DNA of 23,840 nt from a virus. This document shows, in pieces, positions 5,972 to 13,981 of this stretch. Position 1 is the first letter of the stretch, and each line of letters begins with the position of its first letter. The notes beneath the pieces were generated by a model, which did no database searches, had not been told where the DNA came from, and saw only the letters and a program-made list of their open reading frames with translations. The position numbers were made by a program, and so were the translations under genes. The stretch lies in the IMG/VR virus record IMGVR_UViG_3300044641_000071, positions 1-23,840 of that record. The stretch is one strand, 5' to 3'.

Positions 5972-7221
5972 TCGAAATTCCCTATAAGCCAAGGGAACAC
6001 CAACTAAAGGTTCACGAGTTACTGGAAGGCAAACGCTTTGCAGTAGTAGTTGCACATCGAAGGTTTGGCAAGACTGTTGCAGCACTTAACCACTTAATCC
6101 GTGAGGCGGTGCTAAACGAGAAAGAAACACCCAGATACGCTTACATTGCGCCTACTTATGGACAAGCAAAGCGTGTAGCTTGGGACTATCTCGTTAAATA
6201 CACTACTCCGCTAGGCGGTACTAACAACATCTCAGAGTTACGAGTTGACTTCTGGGGTAGGCGTATTCAACTATATGGCTCAGACAATCCTGATTCCCTG
6301 CGAGGTCAATACTTTGATGGGGTAATCATCGATGAGGTGGGTGACCAGAATCCTAAGATATGGACAGATATTGTTAGACCTGCACTAGCTGACAGGAAGG
6401 GCTGGTGTCTCTTTATTGGTACGCCAAAGGGACACAACCACTTTAAAGAACTGCGAGACAGGGCTGAGAAAGAGGATGGATGGGGACTGCTAGAGTTCAA
6501 AGCCTCGGAGACAGGGGTAGTGGATGACACAGAACTGAAGGCTGCTAAGAATGAGATGGGTGAAGACAAGTACCGCCAAGAGTTTGAGTGTAGCTTTGAC
6601 GCTGCTGTAGAAGGCTCTTACTATGGGCAAATCCTCAACGAGTTAGAAGAAAAGAAGCATATGCAAGAGATTCCCAGAGAGGAACTGAGCAGAACTTTTA
6701 CTGCTTGGGACTTGGGAATGGGTGACTCTACGTCTATCTGGGTGGCTCAATTGGTAGGTACTGAGGTGCGCCTAATCGACTATTACGAGAATCACGGAGT
6801 TGGTTTAGACCACTATGTGAAGTGGATTAAGGATAACGATTACTCAAAAGCAGAGCATATATTGCCCCATGACGTTAGGGTTAGAGAGTTAGGCACAGGC
6901 AAGAGCCGTATGGAGATGCTTGAGGAATCAGGACTAGAGGTCAAGATTGCACCCAGAATGGGACTAGATGATGGCATCCAAGCAGTAAGAAGGTTATTGC
7001 CAAGGTGTTGGTTTAATGTCCCAAAGGTGCAAACAGGACTAAATTGCCTGAGAAACTACCGCAGAGATTACGATGAGAAGCGTAAGATATTCTATGAAAG
7101 ACCACTACACGATTGGTCTAGTCATGGCTCTGATTCGTTCCGTTACTTAGCCCTTGGATTGGATGAAGGTCATTCAACGTGGTCTAAGCCGATTAACCAA
7201 ACTCCGAAATGGATTGTCTAA
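5959..7221 (+). CDS. terL: Terminase large subunit (DNA packaging ATPase/nuclease)
   Basis: 420 aa. ATPase domain: Walker A-like HRRFGKT (residues 33-39, K38), adenine-binding YIAPTYGQAKR (62-72), Walker B GVIIDE (121-126, catalytic E126) and coupling motif GTPKG (154-158). The nuclease (RNase H-like) domain follows: AWDLGMGDSTS (249-259, D251/D256), ILPHD (301-305, D305) and SHGSDSFRYLALG (388-400, D392). It cuts concatemeric DNA and pumps it into the prohead through the portal. The start overlaps the small terminase and has no clear ribosome site, so translation is probably coupled. The stop TAA overlaps the next ATG. Confidence 0.97.
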   Translation: MGEVIEIPYKPREHQLKVHELLEGKRFAVVVAHRRFGKTVAALNHLIREAVLNEKETPRYAYIAPTYGQAKRVAWDYLVKYTTPLGGTNNISELRVDFWGRRIQLYGSDNPDSLRGQYFDGVIIDEVGDQNPKIWTDIVRPALADRKGWCLFIGTPKGHNHFKELRDRAEKEDGWGLLEFKASETGVVDDTELKAAKNEMGEDKYRQEFECSFDAAVEGSYYGQILNELEEKKHMQEIPREELSRTFTAWDLGMGDSTSIWVAQLVGTEVRLIDYYENHGVGLDHYVKWIKDNDYSKAEHILPHDVRVRELGTGKSRMEMLEESGLEVKIAPRMGLDDGIQAVRRLLPRCWFNVPKVQTGLNCLRNYRRDYDEKRKIFYERPLHDWSSHGSDSFRYLALGLDEGHSTWSKPINQTPKWIV

Positions 7222-7400
7222 TGTATGTATCAATGCAGGGTGTAAATTTAGCACCTAAAGTAAAAGAACTTGAAAAGCGTATCGAAATGCTTGAAAATGT
7301 GGTAAATGAGTTAAAATTGGACAAACCCAGAATGGGACGCCCTCCAAAGGACAAGCATGGCACAGAACGAGTTAATGTCGATAATCCAATCAGAGATTGA
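7221..7400 (+). CDS. Small coiled-coil/AT-hook-like protein (59 aa)
   Basis: The ATG at 7221 shares a base with the terminase stop (TAATG). An in-frame ATG at 7233 would give 55 aa. Residues about 13-36 form a short coiled coil (KVKELEKRIEMLENVVNELK), followed by KPRMGRPPKDKHG. GRPPK is close to the AT-hook core that binds the minor groove of AT-rich DNA. It overlaps the portal gene by 44 nt. A dimeric DNA-binding accessory of packaging is a reasonable guess; length and position between terL and portal are seen in related phages. Confidence 0.6.
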   Translation: MYVSMQGVNLAPKVKELEKRIEMLENVVNELKLDKPRMGRPPKDKHGTERVNVDNPIRD

Positions 7401-9489
7401 TGATGCAATTGGATTTATTGAAAGCGAAACTGTTGAACAACGCAAACAGGCTCTGGAGGCTTATCTACGACAACCTTACGGCAATGAGGTTGAAGGTAAA
7501 AGCCAGATTGTCACAGGAGAAGTAGCCGAAGCCATTGATGGTGCGCTACCTAGCTTAGTCCGTATCTTTACAGGCTCAGACAATATCGTAGTCTTTGAGC
7601 CACAAGGCCCGAGGGATGAAGCCTCTGCAAAACAGGCCACAGACTACTGCAATTGGGTGTTCAACAGGGATAACGCTGGTGTAGCTATTCTGCATGATTG
7701 GTTCAAAGATGCCTTGATGCAGAAGAACGGCATTGTTAAGGCTTATTGGGAAGATAAAGAAGACATTACCAAAGAGCGTTACTTTGACTTGTCTGATGAC
7801 GAGTTAGCAATGCTGATGAGTGATGAGACTATGGAGATTGTCGAGCAAGATACGACAGAGTTTCCAATATTTGACCCAATGGGTCAGCCAGTTATAGACC
7901 CTATGGGTATGCCTGTGATGGGTGCGACACACAATGTTGTGGTGCAACAAAAGAAGAAATCAGGAAAAGTAACGATTGAGAATGTACCTCCCGAAGAATT
8001 CCTGATAAGCAAGAAGGCTAGAACTATTGCTGATTCACCATTCGTAGCCCATCGTCAGATGTTAACTCGTAGTGATTTATATGCTATGGGTTTTAATAAA
8101 AAGCAAGTTGAAGGCTTGCAGATGGGTGATGCTTTGGCATACACACCAGAGCGTGTGGCTCGTTATGCAGCAGGTGAGCAACCTTACCAAACACAGACTG
8201 ATGACCCATCTATGCAAGAGATTGAGGTCTTTGAGTGCTATGTCAAAACTGACGTAGATGGAAAGGGCATTGCTTCATTGGTTCAAGTGTTCTACGCTTC
8301 TAATGAGATTCTGCAAGATGAGAAGGGTAAGGAAATGGTTGAGGAAGTGGACTATGTTCCTTTCCACTCAATCTGTCCTATACCAATTCCGCATAAATTT
8401 TTTGGTAACTCGTTGGCTGACAGAACAGTTGACCTACAGTTAATCAAGACTACTATCACTCGTCAGATGTTGGATAACTTATATCTGACTAATAACGCAC
8501 GAGTGGTTGCGGTTGAAGGTCAAGTAAACCTTGATGACTTGCTTACATCTACTGCTGGTGGTGTTATTCGTGCTAAGTCACAAGGTGCTGTTCAACAGTT
8601 AGTTGTGCAGAACGTGGCAAATCAGGCTTTCCCGATGCTTCAGTATCTGGACACAGTACAGTCTAAGCGTACTGGTGTATCTGATGCTTCACAGGGTTTA
8701 GACCCTGCTATCTTGCAGAACGTGACTGCTGCTGCCGTAGCCTCTATGCAACAAGCTGGCGCAGGTAAGATTGAACTAATGGCTCGAATCTTTGCTGAGA
8801 CAGGCGTTAAGTCTTTGTTCCAAGGCATCTTGCATTTGCTCTGTAAGTATCAGGATAAGGCTCGTGTTGTGCGTATGCGTGGTGAGTTCGTAGAGTTTGA
8901 CCCTAGAACATGGGCTAACCAATACGATGTTTCTATCAACGTAGGTTTGGGTGCTGGAAACCGACAAGAGCAGATGGCTATGCTGTCAATGGTTCTTGCT
9001 AAACAAGAGCAGTTGATTGCTCAGTACGGCCCTGCCAATCCTTACGTTTCCCCTGCACAGTATCGTGGCACATTGGGACGCATGGTAGAGATTGCTGGAT
9101 TTAAGGATTCTGCTGAGTTCTACAAAGCGATTACGCCAGAGCAAGACCAAGCATTGAGTAATCCTCCTCCACAACAACAGCAGATGCCTCCAGAAGTTCA
9201 AGCAATCATGGCTAGGACTCAAGCTGAGATACAAGCTAACCAAGCCAAGGCTCAAGCTGACATTCAGTTGAAGCAACAGCAACAACAGATTGATATGGAG
9301 ATGGCGCAACAGAAGGCTGTTCTTGAAATGCAGATGATGCGTGAGAAAGAAGCTGCTAAGTTGCAACTAGAGCGTGAGAAACAACAGGCTTACTTTGCTA
9401 TGAAGCAACAAGAGTTTGAAGCAGAAGCACAACTGAAAGCAATGAAAATTGGTGCTGGCATTACATCTAACGTAGAGATTAGGGGTTAA
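7357..9489 (+). CDS. Portal protein, P22-like (710 aa)
   Basis: ATG 7357 has AAAGGA about 7 nt upstream. The N-terminal helices contain LEAYLRQPYGNEVEGKSQIV and VAEAIDGALPSLVRIFTGSD (58-75), typical of podoviral head-tail connectors. Core blocks are PEEFLISKKA (212-221), PFHSICPIPIPHKFFGNSLADR (335-356), GVSDASQGLDP (440-450) and NVTAAAV (455-461). Residues about 610-695 are a long Gln/Glu/Lys-rich coiled coil, probably the barrel/crown. Portals form a dodecamer at one vertex, nucleate the head with scaffold, and pass DNA. Size matches P22 gp1 (about 725 aa). It is followed two bases later by the next gene. Confidence 0.93.
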   Translation: MAQNELMSIIQSEIDDAIGFIESETVEQRKQALEAYLRQPYGNEVEGKSQIVTGEVAEAIDGALPSLVRIFTGSDNIVVFEPQGPRDEASAKQATDYCNWVFNRDNAGVAILHDWFKDALMQKNGIVKAYWEDKEDITKERYFDLSDDELAMLMSDETMEIVEQDTTEFPIFDPMGQPVIDPMGMPVMGATHNVVVQQKKKSGKVTIENVPPEEFLISKKARTIADSPFVAHRQMLTRSDLYAMGFNKKQVEGLQMGDALAYTPERVARYAAGEQPYQTQTDDPSMQEIEVFECYVKTDVDGKGIASLVQVFYASNEILQDEKGKEMVEEVDYVPFHSICPIPIPHKFFGNSLADRTVDLQLIKTTITRQMLDNLYLTNNARVVAVEGQVNLDDLLTSTAGGVIRAKSQGAVQQLVVQNVANQAFPMLQYLDTVQSKRTGVSDASQGLDPAILQNVTAAAVASMQQAGAGKIELMARIFAETGVKSLFQGILHLLCKYQDKARVVRMRGEFVEFDPRTWANQYDVSINVGLGAGNRQEQMAMLSMVLAKQEQLIAQYGPANPYVSPAQYRGTLGRMVEIAGFKDSAEFYKAITPEQDQALSNPPPQQQQMPPEVQAIMARTQAEIQANQAKAQADIQLKQQQQQIDMEMAQQKAVLEMQMMREKEAAKLQLEREKQQAYFAMKQQEFEAEAQLKAMKIGAGITSNVEIRG

Positions 9490-9491
9490 TC

Positions 9492-11435
9492 ATGGCAGTT
9501 ACTAATGCAGATATTCTCGGTTGGTTGAATGAAAATCCTAATGCTAGTCCAGAACTTATCAATCAAACGATGGCAGAGGCTGGTGTAAGTGCTGCTCAGT
9601 ATCAATCTGCTACTGGTACGCCTCCTCCTCCAGTAAATTTAGAACTGAGTTTGCTTAAAGCACCTCCTCCTCCAGTATCACAAGAAACAACTGCAGCACC
9701 AGTAGCCCCTCCTCCTCCAGAGAGATTGCAAGGTGGCCCTGTACAAATGCCTCCTCCAGTACCGACTGTAACTAACGCTGACATTCTTGGATGGTTTAAC
9801 GAAAATCCAAATGCTGACGCTACATTGATTAACCAAACAATGCAAGCTGCTGGAGTTTCTCCAACACAAGTTGCTTCTGCGCTTAAAGGCAATCCAGAGA
9901 TTGCACAGACATATCTAACTCAGCAAATTCTTGGTCAAGGTACTGCTGACCAATGGACAGGCGAGGGCAAAGGTTCAGCACAAGCTAACGCTGCTGACAT
10001 GGCTAATATTTTAGCCAGTATTGGAATTACAGACATTAACCAGTTTGGTCAGATTACTAAGCAAGTTCCTGTTACTTACACAGATGAAAATGGCACTTCA
10101 TACGATACTGGTCAAACACAAACAGTTACTACTTATGGGAATAAAGTAACTGGTCAAGAAGTTCCTAATACTTATTCAGAACGTCAAACTGGAAATGCTT
10201 TTGGTGGCACGTTTGCAGGTAAAGGTAACACAGGTTATCGAGTTGAGTTTGCCCCTAATGGCACTCCAGTTTTTTACACAACTGGCGCATCTAGTTCTGA
10301 TGCTGGTGATTGGATGCCTATTGTTCAACTTGCATTAGCTGCAACTGGTGCTGGTGGTTTGCTTGGTAATGCTTTACTTGGCGCAGGTGCTGGTGCAGTA
10401 GCTTCTAACGCATTGGGTAATGCTATTCTCGGTGGTTTAACAACTGGAATTGCTGGTGGTGACCCACTTAAAGGTGCAATATTAGGCGGTGCAGGTGGTG
10501 CATTGAGTGGCTATCTACAGGGTGGCCCGATAGACGCATCTAACATGACTGCAACACAGTTTAATGATGCTATTGAAAGTCAGTTAATTAGTTCAATGCA
10601 AGGCGCAGGATTAACAAACGCACAAATTACTCAGTTTTTAGAAAACGCAAGCGCAGCAGATATTGCATCTATTACTAGCGCATTACCTGTAACAGGTGCG
10701 TCTGATACTTTGCTTGTTAATGCTGCCAGAACACCAATTACTGTTGATTCTTTAATAAACACTCTTTCACAAGTTCCAACTGTTGTTACAACTGCAACTA
10801 GACCAGAACAAGTGTCTCCAGATGTAATCAATGCTGTCACATCTATTTTGGGTGGCGGTACAACTGCGCCTCCGACTGTTGAGGTAACTTCAACTAGACC
10901 TACACAGCCTGACATTCCAGTTATTACTACAGTGCCTACAGTACCTACAGCAACTGCGCCTACAGTTGTAACTCCTACAGTTCCAACAGTTACTACTCCT
11001 CCTACTAAAGATACAACATTAACTGTTCCAGACATTATTAGAATTATTGGTATTGGAGGAACTATTGCAGGAATTGGTGCTGCTGCCACACCAAACACTC
11101 CTACTGGCCCTCAGTACCCAATTGTTGAAGTTCCTACTGATTGGAGAACACCTCCAAAGACAGGCGTTGCACCATTTACACCTTTGCCTCCAATTAACTT
11201 TGGTAACAGAAACCTACTAATTGGCACTCAATGGGAAAAGTTCCTAGACCCTAACTATGGTCAAGTGCCAGAGCCTATCCAATACTCACAGCCATCTAGC
11301 CTGAGTTACAACGACTTGATGGGTATTTTGGGTAGCAAGCAAGGTATGCCATCAGCAAGTAGCCTAAGTATTAACGACATTATTTCTGGGATACAGAATC
11401 AGTATGGACAAACACCTACTCGCACAATGGGCTAA
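9492..11435 (+). CDS. Putative virion/ejection protein with N-terminal repeats and glycine zippers (647 aa)
   Basis: ATG 9492 has AGGGG upstream. Two near-identical 34-residue helical units, VTNADILGWLNENPNASP... (3-36) and VTNADILGWFNENPNADA... (93-126), flank a proline-rich linker with several PPPP runs. Residues 276-345 are a glycine/alanine hydrophobic region (GAGGLLGNALLGAGAGAVAS), like membrane-inserting ejection proteins. A Thr/Pro/Val linker follows (460-510), then another hydrophobic stretch IIRIIGIGGTIAGIGAAA (515-532). The C-terminus repeats SSLSYNDLMGIL and SSLSINDIISGI. I infer a head-internal protein released on infection; no named homologue recognised. Confidence 0.6.
   Translation: MAVTNADILGWLNENPNASPELINQTMAEAGVSAAQYQSATGTPPPPVNLELSLLKAPPPPVSQETTAAPVAPPPPERLQGGPVQMPPPVPTVTNADILGWFNENPNADATLINQTMQAAGVSPTQVASALKGNPEIAQTYLTQQILGQGTADQWTGEGKGSAQANAADMANILASIGITDINQFGQITKQVPVTYTDENGTSYDTGQTQTVTTYGNKVTGQEVPNTYSERQTGNAFGGTFAGKGNTGYRVEFAPNGTPVFYTTGASSSDAGDWMPIVQLALAATGAGGLLGNALLGAGAGAVASNALGNAILGGLTTGIAGGDPLKGAILGGAGGALSGYLQGGPIDASNMTATQFNDAIESQLISSMQGAGLTNAQITQFLENASAADIASITSALPVTGASDTLLVNAARTPITVDSLINTLSQVPTVVTTATRPEQVSPDVINAVTSILGGGTTAPPTVEVTSTRPTQPDIPVITTVPTVPTATAPTVVTPTVPTVTTPPTKDTTLTVPDIIRIIGIGGTIAGIGAAATPNTPTGPQYPIVEVPTDWRTPPKTGVAPFTPLPPINFGNRNLLIGTQWEKFLDPNYGQVPEPIQYSQPSSLSYNDLMGILGSKQGMPSASSLSINDIISGIQNQYGQTPTRTMG
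9621..9759 (+). repeat. CCTCCTCCTCCAG direct repeats coding polyproline
   Basis: Three exact copies of the 13-mer CCTCCTCCTCCAG occur at 9621-9633, 9663-9675 and 9708-9720, with a shorter CCTCCTCCAG at 9750-9759. They encode the PPPP-(V/E) segments of the linker between the two N-terminal domain repeats of the 647-aa protein, and could allow repeat-number change by slippage. Confidence 0.8.
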
Positions 11436-11643
11436 AAACCTGTTAAATGATGACTTTTTCAAAGAAGTCATAGATAACTTGAAAAAACAGCAGATTAGTG
11501 TGATAATTAACACAAGTGCAGAAGAATCTGATAGGCGTGAAGACGCTTACAGGCACATTAAGTCTATTGAACTGATTACAGGACACCTAGAAGGTTTAGC
11601 CTCGGAAACTGTGATTAAAGAGAAGAAGTGGAAGATTCTGTAG
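11404..11643 (+). CDS. Conserved 79-aa phage protein next to scaffold
   Basis: ATG 11404 lies inside the end of the 647-aa gene (32-nt overlap). The sequence LLAQWAKNLLNDDFFKEVID, then RREDAYRHIKSIELITGHLE and the terminal KKWKIL matches a small helical family I recognise near portal/scaffold genes of many tailed phages (DDFF...RE.AY.....L..HLE...RWKIL). It has a conserved acidic-aromatic core and no catalytic motif. Likely a head-assembly accessory; role uncharacterised. Confidence 0.75.
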   Translation: MDKHLLAQWAKNLLNDDFFKEVIDNLKKQQISVIINTSAEESDRREDAYRHIKSIELITGHLEGLASETVIKEKKWKIL

Positions 11644-11677
11644 CCTAAAAGCTACCCTCCGTCCAGAAGGTTTCTGG
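11640..11677 (+). promoter_or_regulatory. Two tandem hairpins before scaffold gene
   Basis: GTAGC-CTAAAA-GCTAC (11640-11655) starts at the stop codon of the 79-aa gene. CCAGAA-GGT-TTCTGG (11663-11677) follows. Both stems are perfect (5 and 6 bp) and neither has a T run, so they look like RNA-stability or processing elements rather than terminators. Confidence 0.45.
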
Positions 11678-11695
11678 CGATTATTGAGATGACAA

Positions 11696-12619
11696 ATGGA
11701 AAACACCAACCCTAATGGGAGTGAAAGCCTAGATGTAAACCAAGCTGCTTCAGCGTTTGAAGGCATGATGGGTGATTCTGAGGAAGCCGAACAAGGCCAA
11801 GCCGAAGGTCAACCAGAGTACCAACAAGAGACTGATGAAGTTGAGTACGCAGAGGAATCTGACGAGCCTAAGCCTAGATATAAAGTCAAGGCATCTGGTG
11901 AGGAAGTCGAAGTAGAACTAGACGAACTTATTAAGGGTTATCAACAAGGTACGGATTACACTAAAAAGTCTCAGGCTCTAGCTGAACAACGTAAGGCGAT
12001 TGAAGCTGAGCGTAGTCACTTAGAGTATGTTAAACAAGAGCGACAGGCATACGCCCAGAAGTTGCAAGCGTTGGATAGCTTCCTTACGCAGCAAAATCGG
12101 GGTGTGGACTTAGAAGTTTTAAAGGAAACAGACCCTATCGGTTATGCGGTAGCGGTAGCTGAACAGAGCCAGCGTGAGAAGCAGTTAGCAGTAGTCAGGA
12201 ATGAACAGCAACGCATTGCCCAACAGCAACAAGCAGAGCAACAATCCCAACTGCAAGCGCACTTACGCACAGAATCTGAGAAGCTAGTTAGTCTGATTCC
12301 TGAGTTAGCTACGCCACAGGGTGATGCGGTACGGAAACAAATCCGTGACTATGCGAAGTCTGTTGGATGGACTGACCAAGAACTTAGTTCCGTGTATGAC
12401 AGTCGTGCTGTGCAGACCTTGTATAAGGCAATGAAGTATGAGCAACTTCAAAAGAGCAAACCAGAGTTAAATAAAAAACTCCAGTCTGCCCCTAAGATGA
12501 TGCGTTCTGGTACTTCAGTTCCTCAAGCTAGGTCTTCACAAGATAAACAGGCAATGCAAAGGTTGCGTGAAACTGGAAAAGTTACTGACGCTGCCAGAGC
12601 ATTTGAACGATTTTTATAA
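11696..12619 (+). CDS. Head scaffolding protein (307 aa)
   Basis: The layout fits a phage scaffold. Residues 1-60 are acidic and disordered. PRYKVKASGEEVEVELDELI (60-79) then GYQQGTDYTKKSQ (81-93) is a block common in scaffold proteins. A long Gln/Glu/Arg coiled coil spans roughly 95-195. The C-terminal part is basic (QLQKSKPELNKKLQSAPKMMR), the expected capsid-contacting end. It lies between portal and major capsid genes, where scaffold normally is. It should form the internal core on which the capsid assembles and then leave or be cleaved. The ribosome site before ATG 11696 is weak (TTGAGATG). Confidence 0.88.
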   Translation: MENTNPNGSESLDVNQAASAFEGMMGDSEEAEQGQAEGQPEYQQETDEVEYAEESDEPKPRYKVKASGEEVEVELDELIKGYQQGTDYTKKSQALAEQRKAIEAERSHLEYVKQERQAYAQKLQALDSFLTQQNRGVDLEVLKETDPIGYAVAVAEQSQREKQLAVVRNEQQRIAQQQQAEQQSQLQAHLRTESEKLVSLIPELATPQGDAVRKQIRDYAKSVGWTDQELSSVYDSRAVQTLYKAMKYEQLQKSKPELNKKLQSAPKMMRSGTSVPQARSSQDKQAMQRLRETGKVTDAARAFERFL

Positions 12620-12637
12620 ATTTTGGAGTATTAAATT

Positions 12638-13588
12638 ATGGCTACCTATCAAACATATACCGCAATCGGTATGAGAGAAGACCTTTCGGATGTTATCTAC
12701 TCGATTTCACCAACAGATGTTCCATTTATGTCTTCCATTGGCAAGACTAAAGCTACTGCTGTTTTGCATGAGTGGCAAACGGACTCACTTTCCGCTGCGG
12801 TTTTAACGAACTACACTGTTGAAGGGGCCACGGCATCTGATGCCACTATGTCTCCTACAACTCGTGTAGGAAACCGCACTCAGATTGCACAGAAGACTAT
12901 CAAGATTTCTGGCACTTTGCAGTCTGTCGATAAGGCAGGCCGCAAATCTGAAAAAGCCTACCAACTGGCCAAAGCATCGGCCGAAATTAAGCGGGACATG
13001 GAGACTTCCCTGTTGAGCAACCAGATTGCTGCCAATGGTGATTCTTCTACTGCTCGTAAATTGGGTGGTCTGCAAGCATGGTTGAACTCTAACTATGATG
13101 GCGGTACTTCTGGCGTGGCTGGTGACTTGGGAACTACTGCTCGTACAAACGGCACAAACCGCACTTTCACAGAAGACATTTTGAAAGTTGTTGTTCGTGA
13201 AGTTTACGCTTCTGGTGGCAATCCTAAAGTGTTGATGGTCAACCCTGCTCACAAGCAGTTGGTTTCCACTTTCACAGGTATTGCTGCACAGCGTTTCATG
13301 GCCCCTAGCAATTCGCCTACGACTATCATTTCGGCGGCCGATGTTTACCTGAGCGACTTCGGTTCAATTTCCGTTGTTCCGAACAGATTTATGACATCTA
13401 CCAATAGCTGCGATGATGTTGCATTTATTGTTGACCCTGACATGGCTGCTGTAGCTTACTTGCGTCCTTTCCAGACCAACGAGTTGGCTGTAACTGGCGA
13501 CAACGAATCCACACAGTTGTTGGCTGAGTACACCTTGGAAGTTAAAAACCAAGGCGCACATGGCATCATTGCCGACATTACTCCTTAA
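12638..13588 (+). CDS. Major capsid protein, SU10/DUF5309 type (316 aa)
   Basis: ATG 12638 with TTTGGAG upstream. The N-terminal REDLSDVIYSISPTDVPFMS (13-32) and the central GNRTQIAQKTIKISGTLQSV (78-97) are hallmark segments of the DUF5309/SU10 capsid family (HK97 fold). KRDMETSLL (118-126), GGLQAWL (143-149), VLMVNPAHKQLVSTF (198-212) and VDPDMAAVAYLRPF (265-278) follow in the expected order. It forms the icosahedral shell. Parts of the gene use more G/C-ending codons than neighbours, which may reflect high expression. A strong terminator follows. Confidence 0.93.
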   Translation: MATYQTYTAIGMREDLSDVIYSISPTDVPFMSSIGKTKATAVLHEWQTDSLSAAVLTNYTVEGATASDATMSPTTRVGNRTQIAQKTIKISGTLQSVDKAGRKSEKAYQLAKASAEIKRDMETSLLSNQIAANGDSSTARKLGGLQAWLNSNYDGGTSGVAGDLGTTARTNGTNRTFTEDILKVVVREVYASGGNPKVLMVNPAHKQLVSTFTGIAAQRFMAPSNSPTTIISAADVYLSDFGSISVVPNRFMTSTNSCDDVAFIVDPDMAAVAYLRPFQTNELAVTGDNESTQLLAEYTLEVKNQGAHGIIADITP

Positions 13589-13601
13589 TCTGGTGTAACC
13601 C

Positions 13602-13642
13602 AAAAAATGCCTCAGACTAACCCTCTGGGGCATTTTCTTTTC
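13602..13642 (+). terminator. Strong intrinsic terminator after capsid gene
   Basis: AAAATGCCTCAGA (13604-13616), loop CTAACCC, TCTGGGGCATTTT (13624-13636) form a 13-bp stem with a single G-U pair, preceded by A residues and followed by CTTTTCT. It could terminate in both directions. It isolates the highly expressed capsid gene from the connector/tail genes. Confidence 0.92.
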
Positions 13643-13654
13643 TACTCAAACTGA

Positions 13655-13667
13655 TAGAATTAGGCTA
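13655..13667 (+). promoter_or_regulatory. -10 element next to start codon, possible leaderless promoter
   Basis: TAGAAT at 13655-13660 (5 of 6 to TATAAT) ends 6 nt before the ATG at 13667. A transcript starting at the usual distance would begin at or beside the A of the ATG. The -35 region is weak (TTTTCT at 13633-13638). Confidence 0.35.
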
Positions 13668-13981
13668 TGCAAAATCCTACCAATTTTAGACAAACTGCTG
13701 TTCATGCTGATGGTGAAGGCGGTATCGTTATTCAAACTCGTCAGGATGTTACTGACATTGTTGAGCAGAATAAAAAAGAATATAACTCGTATGACGAGAG
13801 AGCAAGATGGTCAGACCAATTGTTTGGCAATAAGGTTGCGTCTATTCCTTTGACAGTCATTGATGACTTGAACAAAGCTGGAATCATGCGTGGTTATGCT
13901 GTTCTGGATGACAAGCGTTTTGCTGCTTGGTTAAATGACCCAATGAATCGTGCATGGCGCACTAGGACAGGAGTTGTATGA
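13667..13981 (+). CDS. Hypothetical protein between capsid and adaptor (104 aa)
   Basis: This is the first gene after the capsid terminator. There is no good ribosome site before ATG 13667 (only TAGG immediately upstream). The sequence has a helical middle (IVEQNKKEYNSYDERARW), IPLTVIDDLNKAGIM and a C-terminal FAAWLNDPMNRAWRTRTG. I recall that ending from proteins just after the capsid gene in other short-tailed phages. Likely a small structural or head-completion protein. Its stop overlaps the adaptor start (ATGA). Confidence 0.65.
   Translation: MQNPTNFRQTAVHADGEGGIVIQTRQDVTDIVEQNKKEYNSYDERARWSDQLFGNKVASIPLTVIDDLNKAGIMRGYAVLDDKRFAAWLNDPMNRAWRTRTGVV

Noticed and set aside
8072-8443. Two forward ORFs of 61 codons in another frame of the portal gene
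   Set aside because: Off-frame readings with unusual composition and no ribosome sites; the portal frame is continuous and conserved there.
10631-11098. 155-codon reverse-strand ORF inside the 647-aa gene
   Set aside because: It is the antisense shadow of a Thr/Val/Pro-rich low-complexity region, has no ribosome site or promoter, and the forward frame has clear protein features.
12803-13252. 149-codon reverse-strand ORF in the capsid gene
   Set aside because: The forward frame is a recognisable major capsid protein, and no phage gene is otherwise on the reverse strand.
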